Part shown: in pieces, positions 36,801-49,700 of the stretch
How the letters are laid out: every line of letters begins with the position of its first letter
How positions within the stretch are numbered: the stretch's first letter is position 1
Assembly (NCBI GenBank): GCA_030848705.1
Contig: CM061236.1
Span: 54,269,481 to 54,333,480 of the forward strand
Origin: Heracleum sosnowskyi
Lineage: Eukaryota; Streptophyta; Magnoliopsida; Apiales; Apiaceae
Direction of reading: 5' to 3'
Length of the DNA stretch: 64,000 nt
The notes under the pieces: generated by a model
Seen by the model: only the letters and a program-made list of their open reading frames with translations
What the model was told of the DNA's origin: nothing
Databases searched by the model: none
Position numbers and translations under genes: made by a program

Positions 36801-39432
36801 TAAGTCAATTTCCACCACATTAGAGTGGATTTCGACCACATCCTGGAAAGATTAACATATTATCATAATATATATGAACTTTGACCACTTTTTGGGATAC
36901 TCATATACCAGTTTCATCCGAGTCAATTTCGGTTTTAGTTTGGCCAAACAAACCAATTTAAGTCAATTTCCACCACATTAGAGTGGATTTCGACCACTTC
37001 CTGGCATGATTAACATATTATCAGAATTTACGTCAACTATGACCATTTTTTGGGGTCCTCCAATAACAGTTTCACCCGAGTCAATTTCGGCTCTAGTTTG
37101 GTCAAACTAACCAATTTAAGTCATTTTCCACCACTTTAGAGTGGATTTCGACCACATCCTGGCATGATTAACATATTATTATAATATACTTGAACTTTGA
37201 CCAATTTTTGGGATCCTCATATACCAGTTTCATCTGAGTCAATTTCGGTTTTAGTTTAGCCAAACAAACCAATTTAAGTCAATTTCCACCACATTAGAGT
37301 GGATTTCGACCACTTCTTGGCATGATTAACGTATTATAATAAAATACATCAACTATGACCATTTTTGGGGGTCCTCTAATAACAGTTTCATCCGAGTCAA
37401 TTTCGGCTCTAGTTTGGCCAAAGTAACCAATTTAAGTCACTTTCCACCACTTTAGATGGGATTTCGACCACATCCTGGATGATTAACATATTATCATAAT
37501 ATACATGAACTTTGACCACTTTTTGGGACCTCTGATACCAGTTTCATCCAAGTCAATTATGGCTCTAGTTTGGCTAAACTAACCAATTTAAGTAACTTTC
37601 CACCACATTAGAGTGGAATTCGAGCACATCCTGGTATGATTATCATATTATCATAATTTACATCAACTTTGACCACTTTTTGGGGTCCTCTGATTCCAGT
37701 TCCATCCGAGTCAATTTCGGCTCTAGTTTGGCCAACTCACCAATTTAAGTCACTTTCCACCACATTAGAATGGATTCCGACCACATCCTGGCATGATTAA
37801 CATAATATCATAATATACATGAACTTTGACCACTTTTTGGGATCCTCATATACCAGTTTCTTCCGAGTCAATTTCGGTTTTAGTTTAGCCAAACAAACCA
37901 AATTAAGTCAATTTCCACCACATTAGAGTGGATTTCGACCACTTCTTGTCATGATTAACATATTATCATAAAATACATCAATTATGACCATTTTTTGGGG
38001 TCCTCCAATAACAGTTTCATTCGAGTCAATTTCGGCTCTAGTTTGGCCAAATTAACCAATTTAAGTCACTTTCCACCACATTAGAGTGGATTTCGACCAC
38101 ATCCTGGCATGATTAATATATTATCATAATTTACATAAACTTTGCCCACTTTTTGGGGACCTCTGATACCAGTTTCATCCAAGTCAATGCTCTAGACTGG
38201 CTAAACTAACCAATTTAAGTAACTTTCCACCACATTAGAGTGGAATTCCAGAACATCCTGGCATGATTATCATATTATCATAATTTACATCAACTTTGAC
38301 CACTTTTTGGGGTCCTCTGATACCAGTTCCATCCGATTCAATTTCGGCTCTAGTTTGGCCAACTCACCAATTTAAGTCACTTTCCACCACATTAGAGTGG
38401 ATTTCGACCACATCCTGCCATGATTAACATAATAGCATAATATACATGAACTTTGACCACTTTTTGGGATCCTCATATACCAGTTTCATCCGAGTCAATT
38501 TCGGCTTTAGTTTAGTCAAACAAACCAATTTAAGTCAATTTCCACCACATTAGAGTGGATTTCGACCACTTCTTGTCATGATTAACATATTATCATAAAA
38601 TACATCAACTATGACCATTTTTTGGAGTCCTCCAATAACAGTTTAATCCGAGTCAATTTCGGCTCTAGTTTGGCCAAAGTAACCAATTTAAGTCACTCTC
38701 CACCACTTTAGATTGGATTTCGACCACATCCTGGCATGATTAACATAATATCATAATATAAATGATCTTTGACCACTTTTTGGGATCCTTATATACCAGT
38801 TTCATCCGAGTCAATTTCGGTTTTAGTTTGGCCAAACAAACCAGTTTAAGTCAATTTCCACCACATTAGAGTGGATTTCGACCACATCCTGGCATGATTA
38901 ACATATTATCATAATATACATGAACTTTGACCACTTTTTGGGATACTCAATACCAGTTTCATCCGAGTCAATTTCGGTTTTAGTTTAGCCAAACAAACCA
39001 ATTTAAGTCAATTTCCACCAAATTAGAGTGGATTTCGACCACTTCTTGTCATGATTAACATATTATCATAAAATACATCAACTATGACCATTTTTTGGGG
39101 TCCTCCAAAAACAGTTTCATACGAGTCAATTTCGGCTCTAGTTTGGCCAAAGTAACCAATTTAAGTCACTCTCCACCACTTTAGATTGGATTTCGACCAC
39201 ATCCTGGCATGATTAACATATTATCATAATATACATGAACTTTGACCACTTTTTGGGATCCTTATATACCAGTTTCATCCGAGTCAATTTCGGTTTTAGT
39301 TTGGCCAAACAAACCAGTTTAAGTCAATTTCCACCACATTAGAGTGGATTTCGACCACATCCTGGCAAGATTAACATATTATCATAATATATATGAACTT
39401 TGACCACTTTTTGGGATACTCATATACCAGTT
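27812..39432 (+). repeat. Satellite array, 16-monomer HOR block (about 2,520 bp)
   Basis: Starting from the monomer with cctggcaagatt, successive units are 28,119-30,777 (2,659 bp), 30,778-34,241 (3,464 bp), 34,242-36,762 (2,521 bp), 36,763-39,281 (2,519 bp) and a cut-off fifth unit to 39,432. Sixteen monomers would be 2,528 bp. Small deletions (agtcaatgctctag, aactcacc, actcaatacc) account for the shortfall. Markers spaced 2,520 bp apart include ggacctctgatacc at about 33,117, 35,637 and 38,157, and cggctttagtttagtc near 33,462, 35,982 and 38,502. Nothing but satellite is present. Confidence 0.88.
30936..32825 (+). repeat. 6-monomer unit (945 bp), tandem pair
   Basis: Copies 30,936-31,880 and 31,881-32,825 carry the same order: tcagaatttacgtc, ggtcaaactaacc with ttattataatatac, cttggcatgattaacg, gggggtcctctaataac, gggacctctgatacc, then type C with gtggaattcgag. 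The extra copy explains why this HOR version is 3,464 bp instead of 2,520. Related pairs also occur inside each 7,029-bp unit, near 42.8-44.7 kb and 49.8-51.7 kb. Confidence 0.83.
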
Positions 39433-42210
39433 CTAGTTTGGCTAAACTAACCAATTTAAGTAACTTTCCACCACATTAGAGTGGAATTCGAGCACATCCT
39501 GGCATGATTATCATATTATCATAATTTACATCAACTTTGACCACTTTTTGGGGTCCTCTGATTCCAGTTCCATCCGAGTCAATTTCGGCTCTAGTTTGGC
39601 CAACTCACCAATTTAAGTCACTTTCCACCACATTAGAGTGGATTTCGACCACATCCAGGCATGATTAACATAATATCATAATATACATGAACTTTGACCA
39701 CTTTTTGGGATCCTCAGATATACCAGTTTCTTCCGAGTCAATTTCGGTTTTAGTTTAGCCAAACAAACCAAATTAAGTCAATTTCCACCACATTAGAGTG
39801 GATTTCGACCACTTCTTGTCATGATTAACATATTATCATAAAATACATCAATTATGACCATTTTTTGGGGTCCTCCAATAACAGTTTCATTCGAGTCAAT
39901 TTCGGCTCTAGTTTGGCTAAAGTAACCAATTTAAGTCACTCTCCACCACTTTAGATTGGATTTCGACCACATCCTGGCATGATTAACATATTATCATAAT
40001 ATACATGAACTTTGACCACTTTTGGGGATCCTTATATACCAGTTTCATCCGAGTCAATTTCGGTTTTAGTTTGGCCAAACAAACCAGTTTAAGTCAATTT
40101 CCACCATATTAGAGTGGATTTCGACCACATCCTGGCATGATTAACATATTATCATAATATACATGAACTTTGACCACTTTTTGGGATACTCAATACCAGT
40201 TTCATCCGAGTCAATTTCGGTTTTAGTTTAGCCAAACAAACCAATTTAAGTCAATTTCCACCAAATTAGAGTGGATTTCGACCACTTCTTGTCATGATTA
40301 ACATATTATCATAAAATACATCAACTATGACCATTTTTTGGGGTCCTCCAAAAACAGTTTCATCCGAGTCAATTTCGGCTCTAGTTTGGCCAAAGTAACC
40401 AATTTAAGTCACTCTCCACCACTTTAGATTGGATTTCGACCACATCCTGGCATGATTAACATATTATCATAATATACATGAACTTTGACCACTTTTTGGG
40501 ATCCTTATATACCAGTTTCATCCGAGTCAATTTCGGTTTTAGTTTGGCCAAACAAACCAGTTTAAGTCAATTTCCACCACATTAGAGTGGATTTCGACCA
40601 CATCCTGGCAAGATTAACATATTATCATAATATATATGAACTTTGACCACTTTTTGGGATACTCATATACCAGTTCTAGTTTGGCTAAACTAACCAATTT
40701 AAGTAACTTTCCACCACATTAGAGTGGAATTCGAGCACATCCTGGCATGATTATCATATTATCATAATTTACATCAACTTTGACCACTTTTTGGGGTCCT
40801 CTGATTCCAGTTCCATCCGAGTCAATTTCGGCTCTAGTTTGGCCAACTCACCAATTTAAGTCACTTTCCACCACATTAGAGTGGATTTCGACCACATCCT
40901 GGCATGATTAACATAATATCATAATATACATGAACTTTGACCACTTTTTGGGATCCTCATATACCAGTTTCTTCCGAGTCAATTTCGGTTTTAGTTTAGC
41001 CAAACAAACCAAATTAAGTCAATATCCACCACATTATAGTGGATTTCGACCACTTCTTGTCATGATTAACATATTATCATAAAATACATCAATTATGACC
41101 ATTTTTTGGGGTCCTCCAATAACAGTTTCATTCGAGTCAATTTCGGCTCTAGTTTGGCTAAAGTAACCAATTTAAGTCACTCTCCACCACTTTAGATTGG
41201 ATTTCGACCACATCCTGGCATGATTAACATATTATCATAATATACATGAACTTTGACCACTTTTTGGGATCCTTATATACCAGTTTCATCCGAGTCAATT
41301 TCGGTTTTAGTTTGGCCAAACAAACCAGTTTAAGTCAATTTCCACCACATTAGAGTGGATTTCGACCACATCCTGGCATGATTAACATATTATCATAATA
41401 TACATGAACTTTGACCACTTTTTGGGATACTCAATACCAGTTTCATCCGAGTCAATTTCGGTTTTAGTTTAGCCAAACAAACCAATTTAAGTCAATTTCC
41501 ACCAAATTAGAGTGGATTTCGACCACTTCTTGTCATGATTAACATATTATCATAAAATACATCAACTATGACCATTTTTTGGGGTCCTCCAAAAACATTT
41601 TCATCCGAGTCAATTTCGGCTCTAGTTTGGCCAAAGTAACCAATTTAAGTCACTCTCCACCACTTTAGATTGGATTTCGACCACATCCTGGCATGATTAA
41701 CATATTATCATAATATACATGAACTTTGACCACTTTTTGGGATCCTTATATACCAGTTTCATCCGAGTCAATTTCGGTTTTAGTTTGGCCAAACAAACCA
41801 ATTTAAGTCAATTTCCACCACATTAGAGTGGATTTCGACCACATCCTGGCAAGATTAACATATTATCATAATATATATGAACTTTGACCACTTTTTGGGA
41901 TACTCATATACCAGTTCTAGTTTGGCTAAACTAACCAATTTAAGTAACTTTCCACCACATTAGAGTGGAATTCGAGCACATCCTGGCATGATTATCATAT
42001 TATCATAATTTACATCAACTTTGACCACTTTTTGGGGTCCTCTGATTCCAGTTCCATCCGAGTCAATTTCGGCTCTAGTTTGGCCAACTCACCAATTTAA
42101 GTCAATTTCCACCACATTAGAGTGGATTTCGACCACATCCTGACAAGATTAACATATTATCATAATATATATGAACTTTGGCCACTTTTTGGGATACTCA
42201 TATACCAGTT
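39433..42210 (+). repeat. 8-monomer unit (1,241 bp) with 21-bp deletion junction
   Basis: A shortened junction, ccagttctagtttgg, lacks 21 bp of the normal monomer boundary. It occurs with its ctag at 39,433, 40,676, 41,917 and 42,211. The first two intervals are 1,243 and 1,241 bp: eight monomers minus the 21-bp deletion and two single-base losses, plus a 2-bp insertion in the first (cctcagatatacc near 39,712). The last interval, 294 bp, is a two-monomer remnant. The same set recurs in the second 7,029-bp unit near 47,704, 48,945 and 49,240. Confidence 0.86.
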
Positions 42211-45200
42211 CTAGTTTGGCTAAACTAACCAATTTAAGTAACTTTCCACCACATTAGAGTGGAATTCGAGCACATCCTGGCATGATTATCATATTATCAT
42301 AATTTACATCAACTTTGACCACTTTTTGGGGTCCTCTGATTCCAGTTCCATCCGAGTCAATTTCGGCTCTAGTTTGGCCAACTCACCAATTTAAGTCACT
42401 TTCCACCACATTAGAGTGGATTTCGACCACATCCTGGCATGATTAACATAATATCATAATATACATAAACTTTGACCACTTTTTGGGATCCTCATATACC
42501 AGTTTCTTCCGAGTCAATTTCGGTTTTAGTTTAGCCAAACAAACCAAATTAAGTCAATTTCCACCATATTATAGTGGATTTCGACCACATCCTGGCATGA
42601 TTAACATATTATCATAATATACATGAACTTTGACTACTTTTTGGGATCCTTATATACCAGTTTCATCCGAGTCAATTTCGGTTTTAGTTTGGCCAAACAA
42701 ACCAGTTTAAGTCAATTTCCACCACATTAGAGTGGATTTCGACCACATCCTGGCAAGATTAACATATTATCATAATATATATGAACTTTGACCACTTTTT
42801 GGGATACTCATATACCAGTTTCATCCGAGTCAATTTCGGTTTTAGTTTGGCCAAACAAACCAATTTAAGTCAATTTCCACCACATCAGAGTGGATTTCGA
42901 CCACTTCCTGGCATGATTAACATATTATCAGAATTTACGTCAACTATGACCATTTTTTGGGGTCCTCCAATAACAGTTTCACCCGAGTCAATTTCGGCTC
43001 TAGTTTGGTCAAACTAACCAATTTAAGTCACTTTCCACCACTTTAGAGTGGATTTCGACCACATCCTGGCATGATTAACATATTATTATAATATACTTGA
43101 ACTTTGACCAATTTTTGGGATCCTCATATACCAGTTTCATCCGAGTCAATTTCGGTTTTAGTTTAGCCAAACAAACCAATTTAAGTCAATTTCCACCACA
43201 TTAGAGTGGATTTCGACCACTTCTTCGCATGATTAACGTATTATAATAAAATACATCAACTATGACCATTTTTGGGGGTCCTCTAATAACAGTTTCATCC
43301 GAGTCAATTTCGGCTCTAGTTTGGCCAAAGTAACCAATTTAAGTCACTTTCCACCACTTTAGATGGGATTTCGACCACATCCTGGATTATTAACATATTA
43401 TCATAATATACATGAACTTTGACCACTTTTTGGGACCTCTGATACCAGTTTCATCCAAGTCAATTATGGCTCTAGTTTGGCTAAACTAACCAATTTAAGT
43501 AACTTTCCACCACATTAGAGTGGAATTCGAGCACATCCTGGCATGATTATCATATTATCATAATTTACATCAACTTTGACCACTTTTTGGGGTCCTCTGA
43601 TTCCAGTTCCATCCGAGTCAATTTCGGCTCTAGTTTGGCCAACTCACCAATTTAAGTCACTTTCCACCACATTAGAGTGGATTTCGACCACATCCTGGCA
43701 TGATTAACATAATATCATAATATACATGAACTTTGACCACTTTTTGGGATCCTCATATACCAGTTTCTTCCGAGTCAATTTCGGTTTTAGTTTGGCCAAA
43801 CAAACCAATTTAAGTCAATTTCCACCACATTTGAGTGGATTTCGACCACTTCCTTGCATGATTAACATATTATCAGAATTTACGTCAACTATGACCATTT
43901 TTTGGGGTCCTCCAATAACAGTTTCACCCGAGTCAATTTCGGCTCTAGTTTGGTCAAACTAACCAATTTAAGTCACTTTCCACCACTTTAGAGTGGATTT
44001 CGACCACATCCTGGCATGATTAACATATTATTATAATATACTTGAACTTTGACCAATTTTTGGGATCCTCATATACCAGTTTCATCCGAGTCAATTTCGG
44101 TTTTAGTTTAGCCAAACAAACCAATTTAAGTCAATTTCCACCACATTAGAGTGGATTTCGACCACTTCTTGGCATGATTAACGTATTATAATAAAATACA
44201 TCAACTATGACCATTTTTGGGGGTCCTCTAATAACAGTTTCATCCGAGTCAATTTCGGCTCTAGTTTGGCCAAAGTAACCAATTTAAGTCACTTTCCACC
44301 ACTTTAGATGGGATTTCGACCACATCCTGGATTATTAACATATTATCATAATATACATGAACTTTGACCACTTTTTGGGACCTCTGATACCAGTTTCATC
44401 CAAGTCAATTATGGCTCTAGTTTGGCTAAACTAACCAATTTAAGTAACTTTCCACCACATTAGAGTGGAATTCGAGCACATCCTGGCATGATTATCATAT
44501 TATCATAATTTACATCAACTTTGACCACTTTTTGGGGTCCTCTGATTCCAGTTCCATCCGAGTCAATTTCGGCTCTAGTTTGGCCAACTCACCAATTTAA
44601 GTCACTTTCCACCACATTAGAGTGGATTTCGACCACATCTTGGCATGATTAACATATTATCATAATATACATGAACTTTCACCACTTTTTGGGATACTCA
44701 ATACCAGTTTCATCCGAGTCAATTTCGGTTTTAGTTTAGCCAAACAAACCAAATTAAGTCAATTTCCACCACATTATAGTGGATTTCGACCACTTCTTGT
44801 CATGATTAACATATTATCATAAAATACATCAATTATGACCATTTTTTGGGGTCCTCCAATAACAGTTTCATTCGAGTCAATTTCGGCTCTAGTTTGGCCA
44901 AATTAACCAATTTAAGTCACTTTCCACCACATTAGAGTGGATTTCGACCACATCCTGGCATGATTAATATATTATCATAATTTACATAAACTTTGCCCAC
45001 TTTTTGGGGACCTCTGATACCAGTTTCATCCAAGTCAATGCTCTAGATTGGCTAAACTAACCAATTTAAGTAACTTTCCACCACATTAGAGTGGAATTCC
45101 AGAACATCCTGGCATGATTATCATATTATCATAATTTACATCAACTTTGACCACTTTTTGGGGTCCTCTGATACCAGTTCCATCCGATTCAATTTCGGCT

Positions 45201-46702
45201 CTAGTTTGGCCAACTCACCAATTTAAGTCACTTTCCACCACATTAGAGTGGATTTCGACCACATCCTGCCATGATTAACATAATATCATAATATACATGA
45301 ACTTTGACCACTTTTTGGGATCCTTTTATACCAGTTTCATCCGAGTCAATTTCGGTTTTAGTTTGGCCAAACAAACCAGTTTAAGTCAATTTCCACCACA
45401 TTAAAGTGGATTTCGACCACATCCTGGCATGATTAACATATTATCATAATATACATGAAATTTGACCACTTTTTGGGATACTCATATACCAGTTTCATCC
45501 GAGTCAATTTCGGTTTTAGTTTGGCCAAACAAACCAATTTAAGTCAATTTCCACCACATTAGAGTGGATTTCGACCACTTCCTGGCATGATTAACATATT
45601 TTCAGAATCTACATCAACTATTACCATTTTTTGGGGTCCTCCAATAACAGTTTCACCCGAGTCAATTTCGGCTCTAGTTTGGCCAAACTAACCAATTTTA
45701 GTCACTTTCCACCACTTTAGAGTGGATTTCGACCACATCATGGCATGATTAACATAATATCATAATATAAATGAACTTTGACCACTTTTTGGGATCCTTA
45801 TATACCAGTTTCATCTGAGTCAATTTCGGTTTTAGTTTGGCCAAACAAACCAGTTTAAGTCAATTTCCACCACATTAGAGTGGATTTCGACCACATCCTG
45901 GCATGATTAACATATTATCATAATATACATGAACTTTGACCACTTTTTGGGATACTCATATACCAGTTTCATCCGAGTCAATTTCGGTTTTAGTTTGTCC
46001 AAAAAACCAATTTAAGTCAATTTCCACCACATTAGAGTGGATTTCGACCACTTCCTGGCATGATTAACATATTTTCAGAATTTACATCAACTATTACCAT
46101 TTTTTGGGGTCCGCCAATAACAGTTTCACCCGAGTCAATTTCGGCTCTAGTTTGGCCAAACTAACCAATTTTAGTCACTTTCCACCACTTTAGAGTGGAT
46201 TTCGACCACGTCATGGGATGATTAACATAATATCATAATATACATGAACTTGGCCACTTTTTGGGATCCTCATATACCAGTTTCATCCGAGTCAATTTCG
46301 GTTTTATTTAGCCAAACTAACCAATTTAAGTCAATTTCCACCACATTAGAATGGATTTCGACCACTTCTTGTCATGATTAACATATTATCATAAAATACA
46401 TCAACTATGACCATATTTTGGGGTCCTCCAATAACAGTTTCATCCGAGTCAATTTCGGCTCTAGTTTGGCCAAAGTAACCAATTTAAGTCACTTTCCACC
46501 ACTTTAGATTGGATTTCGACCACATCCTGGCATGATTAACATATTATCATAATATACATGAACTTTGACCACTTTTTGGGATCCTTATATACCAGTTTAA
46601 TCTGAATCAATTTCGGTTTTAGTTTTGCCAAACAAACTAGTTTAAGTCAATTTCCACCACATTAGAGTGGATTTCGACCACATCCTGGCATGATTAACAT
46701 AT
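39674..46702 (+). repeat. 7,029-bp segmental duplication, copy 1
   Basis: About 45 monomers, themselves containing the 1,241-bp and 945-bp units, are repeated immediately downstream at an offset of 7,029 bp. The left limit is set by a mismatch at 39,673 (a) against 46,702 (t), after which the copies agree. Rare shared markers include cttttggggatcc near 40,021, cctgacaagatt near 42,138, tccttttatacc near 45,322 and tttgtccaaaaaacc near 45,996. Confidence 0.92.
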
Positions 46703-49700
46703 TATCATAATATACATGAACTTTGACCACTTTTTGGGATCCTCAGATATACCAGTTTCTTCCGAGTCAATTTCGGTTTTAGTTTAGCCAAACAAACCAA
46801 ATTAAGTCAATTTCCACCACATTAGAGTGGATTTCGACCACTTCTTGTCATGATTAACATATTATCATAAAATACATCAATTATGACCATTTTTTGGGGT
46901 CCTCCAATAACAGTTTCATTCGAGTCAATTTCGGCTCTAGTTTGGCTAAAGTAACCAATTTAAGTCACTCTCCACCACTTTAGATTGGATTTCGACCACA
47001 TCCTGGCATGATTAACATATTATCATAATATACATGAACTTTGACCACTTTTGGGGATCCTTATATACCAGTTTCATCCGAGTCAATTTCGGTTTTAGTT
47101 TGGCCAAACAAACCAGTTTAAGTCAATTTCCACCACATTAGAGTGGATTTCGACCACATCCTGGCATGATTAACATATTATCATAATATACATGAACTTT
47201 GACCACTTTTTGGGATACTCAATACCAGTTTCATCCGAGTCAATTTCGGTTTTAGTTTAGCCAAACAAACCAATTTAAGTCAATTTCCACCAAATTAGAG
47301 TGGATTTCGACCACTTCTTGTCATGATTAACATATTATCATAAAATACATCAACTATGACCATTTTTTGGGGTCCTCCAAAAACAGTTTCATCCGAGTCA
47401 ATTTCGGCTCTAGTTTGGCCAAAGTAACCAATTTAAGTCACTCTCCACCACTTTAGATTGGATTTCGACCACATCCTGGCATGATTAACATATTATCATA
47501 ATATACATGAACTTTGACCACTTTTTGGGATCCTTATATACCAGTTTCATCCGAGTCAATTTCGGTTTTAGTTTGGCCAAACAAACCAGTTTAAGTCAAT
47601 TTCCACCACATTAGAGTGGATTTCGACCACATCCTGGCAAGATTAACATATTATCATAATATATATGAACTTTGACCACTTTTTGGGATACTCATATACC
47701 AGTTCTAGTTTGGCTAAACTAACCAATTTAAGTAACTTTCCACCACATTAGAGTGGAATTCGAGCACATCCTGGCATGATTATCATATTATCATAATTTA
47801 CATCAACTTTGACCACTTTTTGGGGTCCTCTGATTCCAGTTCCATCCGAGTCAATTTCGGCTCTAGTTTGGCCAACTCACCAATTTAAGTCACTTTCCAC
47901 CACATTAGAGTGGATTTCGACCACATCCTGGCATGATTAACATAATATCATAATATACATGAACTTTGACCACTTTTTGGGATCCTCATATACCAGTTTC
48001 TTCCGAGTCAATTTCGGTTTTAGTTTAGCCAAACAAACCAAATTAAGTCAATATCCACCACATTATAGTGGATTTCGACCACTTCTTGTCATGATTAACA
48101 TATTATCATAAAATACATCAATTATGACCATTTTTTGGGGTCCTCCAATAACAGTTTCATTCGAGTCAATTTCGGCTCTAGTTTGGCTAAAGTAACCAAT
48201 TTAAGTCACTCTCCACCACTTTAGATTGGATTTCGACCACATCCTGGCATGATTAACATATTATCATAATATACATGAACTTTGACCACTTTTTGGGATC
48301 CTTATATACCAGTTTCATCCGAGTCAATTTCGGTTTTAGTTTGGCCAAACAAACCAGTTTAAGTCAATTTCCACCACATTAGAGTGGATTTCGACCACAT
48401 CCTGGCATGATTAACATATTATCATAATATACATGAACTTTGACCACTTTTTGGGATACTCAATACCAGTTTCATCCGAGTCAATTTCGGTTTTAGTTTA
48501 GCCAAACAAACCAATTTAAGTCAATTTCCACCAAATTAGAGTGGATTTCGACCACTTCTTGTCATGATTAACATATTATCATAAAATACATCAACTATGA
48601 CCATTTTTTGGGGTCCTCCAAAAACATTTTCATCCGAGTCAATTTCGGCTCTAGTTTGGCCAAAGTAACCAATTTAAGTCACTCTCCACCACTTTAGATT
48701 GGATTTCGACCACATCCTGGCATGATTAACATATTATCATAATATACATGAACTTTGACCACTTTTTGGGATCCTTATATACCAGTTTCATCCGAGTCAA
48801 TTTCGGTTTTAGTTTGGCCAAACAAACCAATTTAAGTCAATTTCCACCACATTAGAGTGGATTTCGACCACATCCTGGCAAGATTAACATATTATCATAA
48901 TATATATGAACTTTGACCACTTTTTGGGATACTCATATACCAGTTCTAGTTTGGCTAAACTAACCAATTTAAGTAACTTTCCACCACATTAGAGTGGAAT
49001 TCGAGCACATCCTGGCATGATTATCATATTATCATAATTTACATCAACTTTGACCACTTTTTGGGGTCCTCTGATTCCAGTTCCATCCGAGTCAATTTCG
49101 GCTCTAGTTTGGCCAACTCACCAATTTAAGTCAATTTCCACCACATTAGAGTGGATTTCGACCACATCCTGACAAGATTAACATATTATCATAATATATA
49201 TGAACTTTGGCCACTTTTTGGGATACTCATATACCAGTTCTAGTTTGGCTAAACTAACCAATTTAAGTAACTTTCCACCACATTAGAGTGGAATTCGAGC
49301 ACATCCTGGCATGATTATCATATTATCATAATTTACATCAACTTTGACCACTTTTTGGGGTCCTCTGATTCCAGTTCCATCCGAGTCAATTTCGGCTCTA
49401 GTTTGGCCAACTCACCAATTTAAGTCACTTTCCACCACATTAGAGTGGATTTCGACCACATCCTGGCATGATTAACATAATATCATAATATACATAAACT
49501 TTGACCACTTTTTGGGATCCTCATATACCAGTTTCTTCCGAGTCAATTTCGGTTTTAGTTTAGCCAAACAAACCAAATTAAGTCAATTTCCACCATATTA
49601 TAGTGGATTTCGACCACATCCTGGCATGATTAACATATTATCATAATATACATGAACTTTGACTACTTTTTGGGATCCTTATATACCAGTTTCATCCGAG

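Noticed and set aside
42781..43017. 78-codon open frame beginning MNFDHFLG, also at 43,726, 49,810 and 50,755
   Set aside because: It is a translation of satellite monomers. It appears only where indels shift or remove stops, has no protein-like features, and its copies are explained by the 945-bp and 7,029-bp duplications.
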